Source of the DNA: an uncultured Pirellulaceae bacterium
GTDB taxonomy: Bacteria > Planctomycetota > Planctomycetia > Pirellulales > Pirellulaceae
Direction of reading: 5' to 3'
Assembly: GCA_938010615.1 (NCBI GenBank)
Contig: CALLUY010000025.1
Span: 1-63,847, forward strand
DNA: 63,847 bases
The notes beneath the pieces are model-generated. The model searched no databases. It saw nothing but the letters and a program-made list of their open reading frames with translations, and was not told where the DNA came from. Numbering within the stretch: position 1 is the stretch's first letter; the number at the start of each line of letters is the position of its first letter. Below are positions 56,202 to 63,847 of the stretch, piece after piece. The position numbers were made by a program, and so were the translations under genes.

Positions 56202-59200
56202 TTATTTCTTTGCCGCTTTCTCAAGATCTATCAGCAATTGATCGAATTTGTTTTCCCATGGCCCAACGCGAAGAAAGTCGAATCGCTTGATTGCCTTCTT
56301 AAGTTCGCCGAGAGCACTGTCGATCGCTTTGCTACTGTTTGCAATTTTGCCGTATTCGAATCGAGTTTGCACTGAGTAATACAAGCACTCGCGAAACTGC
56401 TCACGAAGTTTTTCTTTGCCACGCGTGAGACTGGCGAGCGTCTTCCAACCCCAAATTCGCTTTCGCATTTTTTTGGTTTTCGGATCGCGATAATCGCCTC
56501 GACCGTTCATTGCACTGGTGAGTGCTTTCTTGTCCTTCTTTTCGATGCCCCACATCAACAGAGTTTTCGCTGCATCGATTTGGATGTTGAGCCCGTTTGC
56601 CGTTTCCAGAATCTTCTCCAAGCTATCAGCCGCAGCCGAGAAGTTTCCGCTACCTCGCTGAGCCAACGCGAGCTGATGCTGGTAGTTAAGCGCAAGGCCT
56701 TTGTCGTCACCGAATCCAGCTTTCTTGGATGCTTCGAGCAAACTGATCGCCTGAGCCGAAAGCTCTTTCGATTTATCGACGCCGCCTTCGAGTTTTAAAG
56801 ATTCAGCAATCCCAAGCAACGTCGAGCCAGCCCACAGTAACGTCTTGCCGTCTTTTGCGACCGATCCGATGCCGCCGAAAAACGAACTGAGCGAATCAGC
56901 AAACTTTTCTTTCTCCGCCAATGATGGGAGAGAGTCGAATTGGTCCGTTAGGTCGCGAGCCACTTTTCTGTAGATGCTGCTGACGGTTTTAACCGCAACC
57001 GGATTGCCAGCTGCCTCGGCACTCATTTTTTCGATGACAACTTTTGATTTGTCGATCCAGTTCTGAACGTCCGGCTTGCTGCGTAACGCTTCGAGATAAA
57101 CATTCAGCGACGCGTTGTAAACCGATTGGCGAAATTTCGCACTCTTGCTGATCGCCGGATTTGTATCAAGCACACTCAATAGTCCATCAATGTGAGTGAC
57201 TGCCTGATCGAGATCGCCGAACTCACGACAGGCATCGACGTGATACAGAGCCGCCACGGCGGTTGAGAAATCCATCGTCGCGAGGTCGGTGCCTTCGATG
57301 GCAATCGCCAGAAACTCCTTGGCTCGCTGAGTCTGCTCCTGTTTTTCCTGATCCGTTGCGGCATTTTTTCGTCCGCTCCAAATCTGCTGACCAATCCGCG
57401 ATGCCAACGGACCTCTCGTTGGCGATGTCGCAGGAATGCGTTCAAAGAATCGGTTTGCTGCCTCGAAGTCATTGTCGATCACAGCAACACGCGTCGCCGA
57501 AACGGCTGCCGTTGAAGATTCGGTTGAATCCGGCCAAACATCCATCATCGCCATCGCCGAATCAATGACTTTTTGTTTCGCAGTCGCCCGAACTTCGCCA
57601 GTCGTCGTATCGAACATACGTTCGTAGCCACGAACCATCAAACCAGCCGCCTGTTGACTCCACTCGATCGTCGGATACTTCTCCAACAGGAATCTTCCCA
57701 CGACCGCAGTTTCGGGATAACGCTGCTTCGCAAAGTAACAATAGGCTTGCAAGTAGCGAACGTTATTCATCTCTGTTCGCTGCGTTTCGGAGTCGGAAAA
57801 CTGAACGGCCTGAGACAACATGCCCAAAGCCTGATCGGCCCGCTGGTTGATTCCGTTTTGAAGCTTGTCGACAATTAGCTGTTGGTCAGACTTGGCTGCG
57901 ACATCTGTTAGCTTTGCCATTTTCCGTTTGGCAACCGCTAACTCCCTCAACTGGTCCGACAGCGGAGCAATCAAGGTTTTACTTTTCTGTCTCGCATCGT
58001 CAAAAGACGTCGCCGGTTTGGTGGTGACCACTTCAACGGCTTCATTGCCGGCTGCTTTGATCGAGACGCCCCAACCGTTGAGCATTTCAGCTGCCAACTT
58101 GCTGTGCGGATTTTTCTTCTGAGCAACTTCTCGAGCCATCCGGGATGCTTCGCGCTTCAAGTTAGCTGCCGCAGATGAATCTTCGGCCTTTACGGCAACG
58201 GACCGCTCGTACTTCGCTCGCGCCAACTCCAGCTGAATTCGGAGCCACCCAGGATCAGCTTTCTCGCGACGGTTTAGTAAACTCACAGCTTGGTCGGCGG
58301 CCGCGATAACATCCTTCGCGGGATACGGCTCAAGATTTGACCACGTTTCAACGCCCACGTTTAATCCTTCGCGGACCAACATCTTGGGAGGGTTCGGATA
58401 GTCGAAAACTTCTTTCAACAACGATGATGCTTTCGCATAGTCAGCCGCTTGCTGAAAACAGCGAGCCGAGAAAGCCTTTGCCATCCGACCTTGCACGAAA
58501 CGCTGGTCGTAAAGTTTGGCGACGGCTTCGAACTCTGTTCCGGCTTCGATCAGTTTTGTTTTTCGGTTGTCTGCGTCATCACCAAACGCCAACGCAAACT
58601 TCTCCATCGCGACGGGAATCTTAAGTCGCGTATCGACATAGCTGGCTTGCAGTTCTCTTAGCTTGTCGTCGGACTTGGGATCTTCGGGATCGATCTGAAA
58701 GTTTTCGATTTGATCCCGCTGAGATTTTTGGACTTCGCGAAATTTTGGAACCGCATCACCAAGCAGTTTTTGCGAGAGCCCAAAAAGTTCCTTCTTCCGA
58801 TCAGCGGATACTTTTCCTGAGGTCGCCTGATTCAAATAGTTTCGCCCACGAAAATACCTAACGTTCGACTGAAACTTGAGCACTTCAGTTGCCTCAAGCG
58901 GATCCGAAATCGTTTTGGCGTACTCAGTCAGCAATTCGTCGGCTTGATTGAGACGCGTTTCCTGTTTTTCCGGATTGCGGATCGAGCCAACGCTATCGAT
59001 CAGGATCTGAGCTTTCTCGAAAGCAATCCGCTTTTTGAAAGCATCCGGCACCGAAGACGATGATGCCACGCCGTCAAGATAATGAATGGCGATATCAAAA
59101 TAGCCACGGTCTCGGAGTGCCTGAAGGAATTGTTCTGCCGGTTCGTCAGCAAACGCATTGGGGCTCGGCACAGCGAAAGAAGCGATCGCGAAAACGAGGA

Positions 59201-59291
59201 CCGCCAGCGTGCGAATCATCTGCTTGCGGATATTTCTACAGCTTTCCATCATGCCTCGACCGTTCCTCACGACTTTTGTTCCCAATTTCAT
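56202..59291 (-). CDS. Large periplasmic TPR protein
   Basis: This encodes up to 1,029 residues from the ATG at 59291. In-frame ATGs at 59252, 59249 and 59219 follow, the last leaving the cleanest signal peptide (MIRTLAVLVFAIASFAVPSPNAFA). The whole mature part is helical with degenerate TPRs (ARCFQQAADYAKASSLLKEVFDYP, RYLQAYCYFAKQRYPETAVVGRFLLEKYP). It resembles YbgF/BamD-like tetratricopeptide scaffolds but is far longer. First gene of the operon with the second TPR protein, ExbB and two ExbD. Confidence 0.88.
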   Translation of the reverse strand: MKLGTKVVRNGRGMMESCRNIRKQMIRTLAVLVFAIASFAVPSPNAFADEPAEQFLQALRDRGYFDIAIHYLDGVASSSSVPDAFKKRIAFEKAQILIDSVGSIRNPEKQETRLNQADELLTEYAKTISDPLEATEVLKFQSNVRYFRGRNYLNQATSGKVSADRKKELFGLSQKLLGDAVPKFREVQKSQRDQIENFQIDPEDPKSDDKLRELQASYVDTRLKIPVAMEKFALAFGDDADNRKTKLIEAGTEFEAVAKLYDQRFVQGRMAKAFSARCFQQAADYAKASSLLKEVFDYPNPPKMLVREGLNVGVETWSNLEPYPAKDVIAAADQAVSLLNRREKADPGWLRIQLELARAKYERSVAVKAEDSSAAANLKREASRMAREVAQKKNPHSKLAAEMLNGWGVSIKAAGNEAVEVVTTKPATSFDDARQKSKTLIAPLSDQLRELAVAKRKMAKLTDVAAKSDQQLIVDKLQNGINQRADQALGMLSQAVQFSDSETQRTEMNNVRYLQAYCYFAKQRYPETAVVGRFLLEKYPTIEWSQQAAGLMVRGYERMFDTTTGEVRATAKQKVIDSAMAMMDVWPDSTESSTAAVSATRVAVIDNDFEAANRFFERIPATSPTRGPLASRIGQQIWSGRKNAATDQEKQEQTQRAKEFLAIAIEGTDLATMDFSTAVAALYHVDACREFGDLDQAVTHIDGLLSVLDTNPAISKSAKFRQSVYNASLNVYLEALRSKPDVQNWIDKSKVVIEKMSAEAAGNPVAVKTVSSIYRKVARDLTDQFDSLPSLAEKEKFADSLSSFFGGIGSVAKDGKTLLWAGSTLLGIAESLKLEGGVDKSKELSAQAISLLEASKKAGFGDDKGLALNYQHQLALAQRGSGNFSAAADSLEKILETANGLNIQIDAAKTLLMWGIEKKDKKALTSAMNGRGDYRDPKTKKMRKRIWGWKTLASLTRGKEKLREQFRECLYYSVQTRFEYGKIANSSKAIDSALGELKKAIKRFDFLRVGPWENKFDQLLIDLEKAAKK

Positions 59292-59407
59292 TCTAGATTG
59301 TAGTGCCCGGAAGTTAAGGTATCGTCGACCAAATTTTAAACGCCCGGGGTTAAAAACGGACAGCGTACGGTAAAATCGCCACCGAGCCGATCATCCAAGC
59401 AAAAGAA

Positions 59408-60751
59408 ATGTCAGAATCAAAACAGAAATCAACTCGCAACAACTTGCTGGCCGAGTCCGTTGGTGAAAAACCAGCCACTTCGGTCAAAGGGTACACGCGT
59501 GCCGTGAGGCGCAAGCTGTACTTTTTGTTTGCGTTGCTGTTACTGGTCATCATCATGATGAAGGAAGCTCGCAAACCAGAAAACTGGATGTGGATGGGAT
59601 TCGATCGAAACGCTATCGCAGACGCTTCTGCCATCGAACTGAACGGTTTCAGTGACGAGCCTAACCAAGAAAGCCATCTGGCAAACGACACCGCTGAAGG
59701 AACGCTAACACATGCCGCACAGACGAACAACACTTTAGATAGCCAGACGGATCTCGAGCATACCCAGTTCTGGAAACAGCTCTGGGAGTCGCTGGAAACG
59801 GAAGACAAGACGGCACTTGTTGAGCTCGTTCAACTGACGCAAAAACCGCTCGCTGAACGTGACGTGAATTGGGCAGACTTCGAACCGCTCGCTGAGGTTC
59901 TCGCAAACGCGAAACCTGCCGGAGACAACTTTCCGAAATCGTGGAATTCGAAAATCAAACCTGGCTTGCTCGCCGTGGCCAAAGGCGAAGACGTCACGAT
60001 CGGACAGCAATCGAAGATCAGGGAGCTTTTCGAAACGCTGGATCCATTGATCCTCGACGAGCTTGAAGATTTCACTTCGCCCAGCCGAAAATCTGACCAG
60101 CCCGCGTGGTTTCGATATTGGGGTCGCGTTCTGGACGAAGAACAACACGCTGCAACGGAAGACGTCTCCGCCGTGCAATTGGTTGCTCAGCCGGACGTTT
60201 GGCGGTTCAAGCCGATTCGCATTCGTGGAAAACTTTTGTCAGGACGCAGTCGCCAGGCAGGAATTCACGGTCCCTTGCGGAATCAGGATACTTGGTACGA
60301 ATGGTGGGTTGGAAACGAGCACGGCGCCAGCGAAGTCTGGTGCATCTACACCGCAAACAAACCTGATTCGCTGGAAGTCGGTAACAAGTTCTCTGACTTT
60401 GATGTTTCGATCAATTCAGACGGATACTTTTACAAAGTGCGTTCTTACGTGGACGGAAAATCGCAAGGCAACCACTGTCCGCTTATTCTGGCCAATTCAT
60501 TGACCGTGCTCAAGAAGTCGAACCCAATCGCAGAAGCAACGTGGACGCCGTCGCTGACGACGATGATTGTTGGCGTTCTGGCCGTGATCGCAATCGCGTT
60601 TGGAGTTGCGATGCTGGTCCATCGATCGGATCGACACAAACTGCCGCAGCCCGGCGGAGAATACAAAGAAGCGATCAACCAACATTTAGATTCGCTTGAA
60701 AACGATCCGGACATCAAATCGATGGCGGAGAGATTGGAGGAGCTTTCGTGA
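59408..60751 (+). CDS. Two-span membrane protein upstream of multiheme cytochrome
   Basis: This encodes 447 residues with AAAGAA before the ATG. Span 1 is LYFLFALLLLVIIMM and span 2 is MIVGVLAVIAIAFGVAMLV; a large region of about 370 residues between them faces the periplasm. That region contains WRFKPIRIRGKLLSGR and DTWYEWWVGNEHGASEVWCIYTANKP, with several Trp. The last 160 residues align in order with the next protein (GYFYKVRSYVDG versus GFFYRIWAYPSE; PLILANS versus PLIMASS). Its stop overlaps the next start by 3 bases. No known family recognised. Confidence 0.8.
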   Translation: MSESKQKSTRNNLLAESVGEKPATSVKGYTRAVRRKLYFLFALLLLVIIMMKEARKPENWMWMGFDRNAIADASAIELNGFSDEPNQESHLANDTAEGTLTHAAQTNNTLDSQTDLEHTQFWKQLWESLETEDKTALVELVQLTQKPLAERDVNWADFEPLAEVLANAKPAGDNFPKSWNSKIKPGLLAVAKGEDVTIGQQSKIRELFETLDPLILDELEDFTSPSRKSDQPAWFRYWGRVLDEEQHAATEDVSAVQLVAQPDVWRFKPIRIRGKLLSGRSRQAGIHGPLRNQDTWYEWWVGNEHGASEVWCIYTANKPDSLEVGNKFSDFDVSINSDGYFYKVRSYVDGKSQGNHCPLILANSLTVLKKSNPIAEATWTPSLTTMIVGVLAVIAIAFGVAMLVHRSDRHKLPQPGGEYKEAINQHLDSLENDPDIKSMAERLEELS

Positions 60752-62085
60752 TCCGTTTCGTTCTGACAATCTGGTTCGCGTTGTCCGCATCCTGGCAAGG
60801 CGACCTCAGTACATTGGCTCAGGAAGAAAACTTGCGCGAACTTTCGGGCATGACACAGCAAGATCTCGACGCGACGAAAGACCTTCAGGCCTTCAACCCA
60901 TCGAACACGCAATTCAAAAAGCTTCTCTATCGCACAGGCACCGTCGATCCCGAGATCCTCCGTCAGTGGACCGTTCGCACAAGGGAAACTTCGCTGGCAC
61001 AAATTGCGTCGGCGCCGCAGCAGTATCGCTTTCACCCTTTCAGTCTCGAAGCGTCGGCTCTTGCAGTTCAACGTTTCGACTTCAGCGACGACGATGCAAA
61101 AGATTTTCTCAACGGATTTTTCATCGCGTCCTGTGAAGCTAAAGACGGAAGCAAGTTCACACTTCTATCGCGATCCAGCATTTCGACTTGGCCAAAAAAC
61201 GAGGAACTGTCGACGGCTCAGGCGATTCAATTCGATGGCTTCTTCCTCGGCAACTTGTCGCTGGAATCTATTCTCAAAGACACCGGCGATGCAAACATGC
61301 AGCCGGTTTTCGTCGCCCGTCGTTTCGCCTGGCATCCGCAGCAGCCAAACGAAAGCCTCGGAGTTGATGCGGCAAAAGTCGCATTGTCTGATGGCGGCGT
61401 CGACATTGCACTGCTGGACGTTGTGAAAGCTCGCAAAGGCAAGTCGATCGGATCCCGCGAAGCGACTTGCTTCTGGCAGATGATGGCGGCCTGTAAGAAA
61501 ACGAAATCGATCGAATTGCCAAATCAAATTGACTTCGAAACGATGCTACGAGAGCCGCTCAAAAGCGTCGGCAAAGCTGCCTCCATTCAAGGCCGCGTAC
61601 GGCAATGCGTTCCGGTAAAAGTTACGTCTCCCGAAGCAATCGACTTGCTTGGCACTGACACGTGGTTCCAATTGACCGTTTTTCCCGATCTCGACGGAAG
61701 ACCGATTCAAGTCGCCACGCGTGACGGTGATCCGGAAGTCTATCGAAATGCTTTTCCCGTTACCGTTTGCGTCTTGGATTTGCCCATCGGTTACAATGGC
61801 AGTTCAATCGCGGGCAACACGTTTCAGTTCGACGGTTTCTTTTATCGCATCTGGGCTTACCCTTCAGAACGCACGGAGAATTCTGGCCTCGACGGACAGC
61901 CAAGCCCGCTCATCATGGCTTCGTCGATCAGAATCGTGGAATCAACCAGCGGACAACTTCGAACGTTACTGACGGCAGTTCTGCTGTCGATTGCGATTGC
62001 GATCGCCGTTATTGGCTGGTTCGTTTTTCGCACCAAAAAGTCCGCGCCGCGAACTGAACTCCCTGAAAAGATAGAAACCTGGTAG
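60748..62085 (+). CDS. Secreted membrane-anchored protein related to its upstream neighbour
   Basis: This encodes 445 residues from a GTG at 60748 in a GTGA overlap, with GGAGGAGC upstream, so it is translationally coupled. A signal peptide (FVLTIWFALSASWQG) and one C-terminal span (LLTAVLLSIAIAIAVIGWFVF) with a short basic tail are present. The C-terminal third shares its pattern with the preceding protein. I recognise no family. Coupling suggests that the two form a complex. Confidence 0.8.
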   Translation: MIRFVLTIWFALSASWQGDLSTLAQEENLRELSGMTQQDLDATKDLQAFNPSNTQFKKLLYRTGTVDPEILRQWTVRTRETSLAQIASAPQQYRFHPFSLEASALAVQRFDFSDDDAKDFLNGFFIASCEAKDGSKFTLLSRSSISTWPKNEELSTAQAIQFDGFFLGNLSLESILKDTGDANMQPVFVARRFAWHPQQPNESLGVDAAKVALSDGGVDIALLDVVKARKGKSIGSREATCFWQMMAACKKTKSIELPNQIDFETMLREPLKSVGKAASIQGRVRQCVPVKVTSPEAIDLLGTDTWFQLTVFPDLDGRPIQVATRDGDPEVYRNAFPVTVCVLDLPIGYNGSSIAGNTFQFDGFFYRIWAYPSERTENSGLDGQPSPLIMASSIRIVESTSGQLRTLLTAVLLSIAIAIAVIGWFVFRTKKSAPRTELPEKIETW

Positions 62086-62103
62086 CGAGATTCGTTGATC
62101 GTC

Positions 62104-63489
62104 ATGAAGTTCAAAACCTTACTCATCCTCGTCGCCATTATCGCTGGAATCGCCGCCGCGTATTTCCTTGCTTCCGACAACAACAGTCGTTCGGTCGAAA
62201 ATTTGGATCACGTCGTCAAGTACATCGCGCCAGAAGGCTACAACGTCACCGGGCAAGTTCACGAACTTCAAACCACTGAAAAAGGACAACGAGTCGCATT
62301 GTTGCCGCGGCAATTCGATACCGGAGAATTCACCCGAAAACCAGACTTCGCCCGACAAGAAGGATTCGTTGGTCCCGAGAGTTGCAAAGAATGCCACGCC
62401 GACTACTACAACGGCTTCATTGAAACAGCGCATTACAAAACGTCTGCTTTCGCCAATAAGTCATCGATTCTGGGTTCATTCGAGGCCGGCGAAAACGTGA
62501 TGGAAACCAAACAGCCTGGCTTCCGATTTGAACTCACTGAGAAAGACGGACAGTTCCTGCAGTCGCTACTGGTTGACGACGATGGCAAGACTTATTCGCA
62601 CAATTGTCAATTTGATATCGTCACCGGATCAGGCAACGCCGGTCAAACCTATCTCTATTGGCAAGACGATTTTCTGTTCCAGTTGCCGGTCTCATGGTTC
62701 GCCAAAGCGGGCTGGGTCAATAGTCCTGGATACCCTGATGGATTTGCGGACTTTGCTCGCCCTGTTGGAGCCGGTTGCCTGACTTGCCATTCGACGCGTA
62801 TTGAGTACTCAAAGAATCGAGTCAATCTTGCTGACAAAGAAACGATCATCTTGGGAGTCACTTGCGAACGATGTCATGGCCCAGCCGAATCGCATGTCAA
62901 ATTTCATCGCGAAAATCCGGATGCCGACGGTGCAAAATTTATCACGCATCCGAACGACCTGCCTCGGGAAAGGATGAATGACATTTGTGGACAGTGCCAC
63001 GCTGGCGGAGGCGTCAACCTGAAGCCCCCCTTCGATTTTAGGCCCGGAGACTCGATTGAAGATTTCAAGCATTTCAAAAAAGAGCCAACCACTGGCGGTA
63101 GCGTTCATACCGCCAACCAACATCCGCGGCTTATCAAGAGCAAATGTTATCTTGAATCCGATTCGATGAATTGTGCAACATGCCACAACCCGCATCGAAA
63201 CGAACACGGGAACGTGAAACTTTTTTCAAGTCGTTGCATGAAGTGTCACGAACCCGAACACTGCGGACAGTTTGCGGACAGCGGTCAACGCATCACGTCG
63301 AATTGCATTGGCTGTCACATGCCAAAACAAAACGATGAGAACACCAAGATGGAAGCGGCCGACAAAGAATTCTTTCCCGAAATCCGTGACCACTTCATTC
63401 GCATTGAAAAAGAATCTTCGCGTGAGGTGCTCGACGAATGGGCTCGCAACGACCAGCAGCCCAAACCCGGCGACAAGCAGCCCAAATGA
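62104..63489 (+). CDS. Multiheme cytochrome c with seven CxxCH motifs
   Basis: This encodes 461 residues from the ATG at 62104; a TTG at 62095 is the alternative. An N-terminal hydrophobic anchor (FKTLLILVAIIAGIAAAYFLAS) precedes a periplasmic domain with seven c-type heme sites: CKECH, CLTCH, CERCH, CGQCH, CATCH, CMKCH and CIGCH. The arrangement resembles the cytochrome c554/NapC-associated and DUF-type multiheme families of planctomycetes. It should pass electrons in the periplasm. It lies 18 bases after the second membrane protein, and the three genes are probably one operon. Confidence 0.93.
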   Translation: MKFKTLLILVAIIAGIAAAYFLASDNNSRSVENLDHVVKYIAPEGYNVTGQVHELQTTEKGQRVALLPRQFDTGEFTRKPDFARQEGFVGPESCKECHADYYNGFIETAHYKTSAFANKSSILGSFEAGENVMETKQPGFRFELTEKDGQFLQSLLVDDDGKTYSHNCQFDIVTGSGNAGQTYLYWQDDFLFQLPVSWFAKAGWVNSPGYPDGFADFARPVGAGCLTCHSTRIEYSKNRVNLADKETIILGVTCERCHGPAESHVKFHRENPDADGAKFITHPNDLPRERMNDICGQCHAGGGVNLKPPFDFRPGDSIEDFKHFKKEPTTGGSVHTANQHPRLIKSKCYLESDSMNCATCHNPHRNEHGNVKLFSSRCMKCHEPEHCGQFADSGQRITSNCIGCHMPKQNDENTKMEAADKEFFPEIRDHFIRIEKESSREVLDEWARNDQQPKPGDKQPK

Positions 63490-63562
63490 TGAATCGAGCT
63501 TCGTGAGGAGCTTTTGGTGTCAACGGACTTGACCACGATCTTAAAGTAGCCTGATCACTTAT

Positions 63563-63591
63563 AGCTCTCGTAAACAGCAAGGACGAGAGCT
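63563..63591. repeat. 9-bp hairpin downstream of the cytochrome gene
   Basis: AGCTCTCGT (63563-63571) and ACGAGAGCT (63583-63591) are perfect complements with an 11-base loop, 74 bases past the cytochrome stop. There is no T-run after it. It could be a weak terminator. Confidence 0.6.
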
Positions 63592-63640
63592 CACGTTACG
63601 ACCAACAGGGCAACCAAAAAAGCTTGCCTGATTTACCAAT

Positions 63641-63847
63641 TTGGCTCCTGACGTCTTTGTTTTCTTCAATTTGGCTCCTGACGCCTTTGTTTTCTCTGGC
63701 TCCTGACGCCTTTGTTTTCTCTGGCTCCTGACGCCTTTGTTTTCTCTTGACGCCTTTGTTTTCTCTTGACGCCTTTGTTTTCTCTTGACGCCTTTGTTTT
63801 CTCTTGACGCCTTTGTTTTCTCTTGACGCCTTTGTTTTCTCTGACGC
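63641..63847. repeat. Minisatellite with shortening period, cut by window edge
   Basis: Copies of GACGCCTTTGTTTTCTC begin at 63650, 63680, 63705, 63730, 63749, 63768, 63787, 63806, 63825 and 63843. The step is 30, then 25 twice, then 19 five times, then 18. The longer units carry a leading TTGGCTCCT or TGGCTCCT that the shorter ones have lost. The array continues beyond the window. Confidence 0.95.

Noticed and set aside
59350-59808. A 152-codon minus-strand frame over the start of the membrane protein gene
   Set aside because: It lies fully antisense to a supported gene and has no ribosome site.
63641-63847. CRISPR array
   Set aside because: Copies are contiguous with no spacers of constant length, and no cas genes are in view.

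Overview
The window looks like chromosomal DNA of a marine-type planctomycete, probably order Pirellulales. The signs are two formylglycine-type sulfatases, an FxSLExRVLFDG-type N-terminus on a giant secreted protein, ExbB/ExbD plus TPR clusters, a lysine-only basic protein, a multiheme cytochrome, and intergenic repeats of the kind common in that group. The base composition is moderate. There are no IS elements, CRISPR arrays or prophage genes. The taxon is inferred from gene content; no marker gene was compared.

Layout. 1-3.95 kb: the end of a truncated gene, a small membrane protein, a secreted coiled-coil protein, then a short + strand run (Trm112-like protein, HIT protein, TPR-like protein). 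3.97-27.64 kb: one minus-strand gene of about 7,890 residues, built from an N-terminal planctomycete signal, a DUF4347 domain, about 33 DUF11-like units of roughly 180 residues, and a cysteine-rich acidic tail. 28.3-33.6 kb: tRNA-Asp with its terminator, a sulfatase, and a DEAD-box RNA helicase with a hairpin-rich leader. 33.7-39.3 kb: a minus-strand fatty acid synthesis cluster (fabD, fabG, acpP, fabF) followed by an ABC-2 exporter pair. 39.4-46.2 kb: an AAA+ ATPase, ruvB, a degenerate sigma-54-activator-like regulator with a small partner gene, an Mrp/ApbC P-loop ATPase, and a membrane protein. 46.3-51.1 kb: a lysine-rich DNA-binding-like protein, an unusual AT-rich intergenic stretch, a secreted endonuclease/exonuclease/phosphatase-family protein, and a second sulfatase. 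51.3-52.9 kb: a secreted protein and a Xer recombinase. 53.2-59.3 kb: a five-gene minus-strand operon (two TPR proteins, ExbB/TolQ, two ExbD/TolR). 59.4-63.5 kb: a plus-strand operon of two related membrane proteins and a seven-CxxCH cytochrome. The right edge runs into a minisatellite.

How the parts fit. Core functions (lipid synthesis, Holliday-junction branch migration, Fe-S delivery, dimer resolution) are mixed with cell-surface and scavenging functions. The most distinctive object is the giant gene. Its units form an alternating A/B array, and a 16-unit block of about 8.58 kb appears twice, marked by two rare unit types. Second in interest are the membrane-protein/multiheme-cytochrome operon and the regulator that has kept its PAS and Fis-type HTH regions but lost the hallmarks of a sigma-54 ATPase. 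A 235-bp multi-hairpin element occurs twice in inverted orientation at 33.4 and 44.2 kb.
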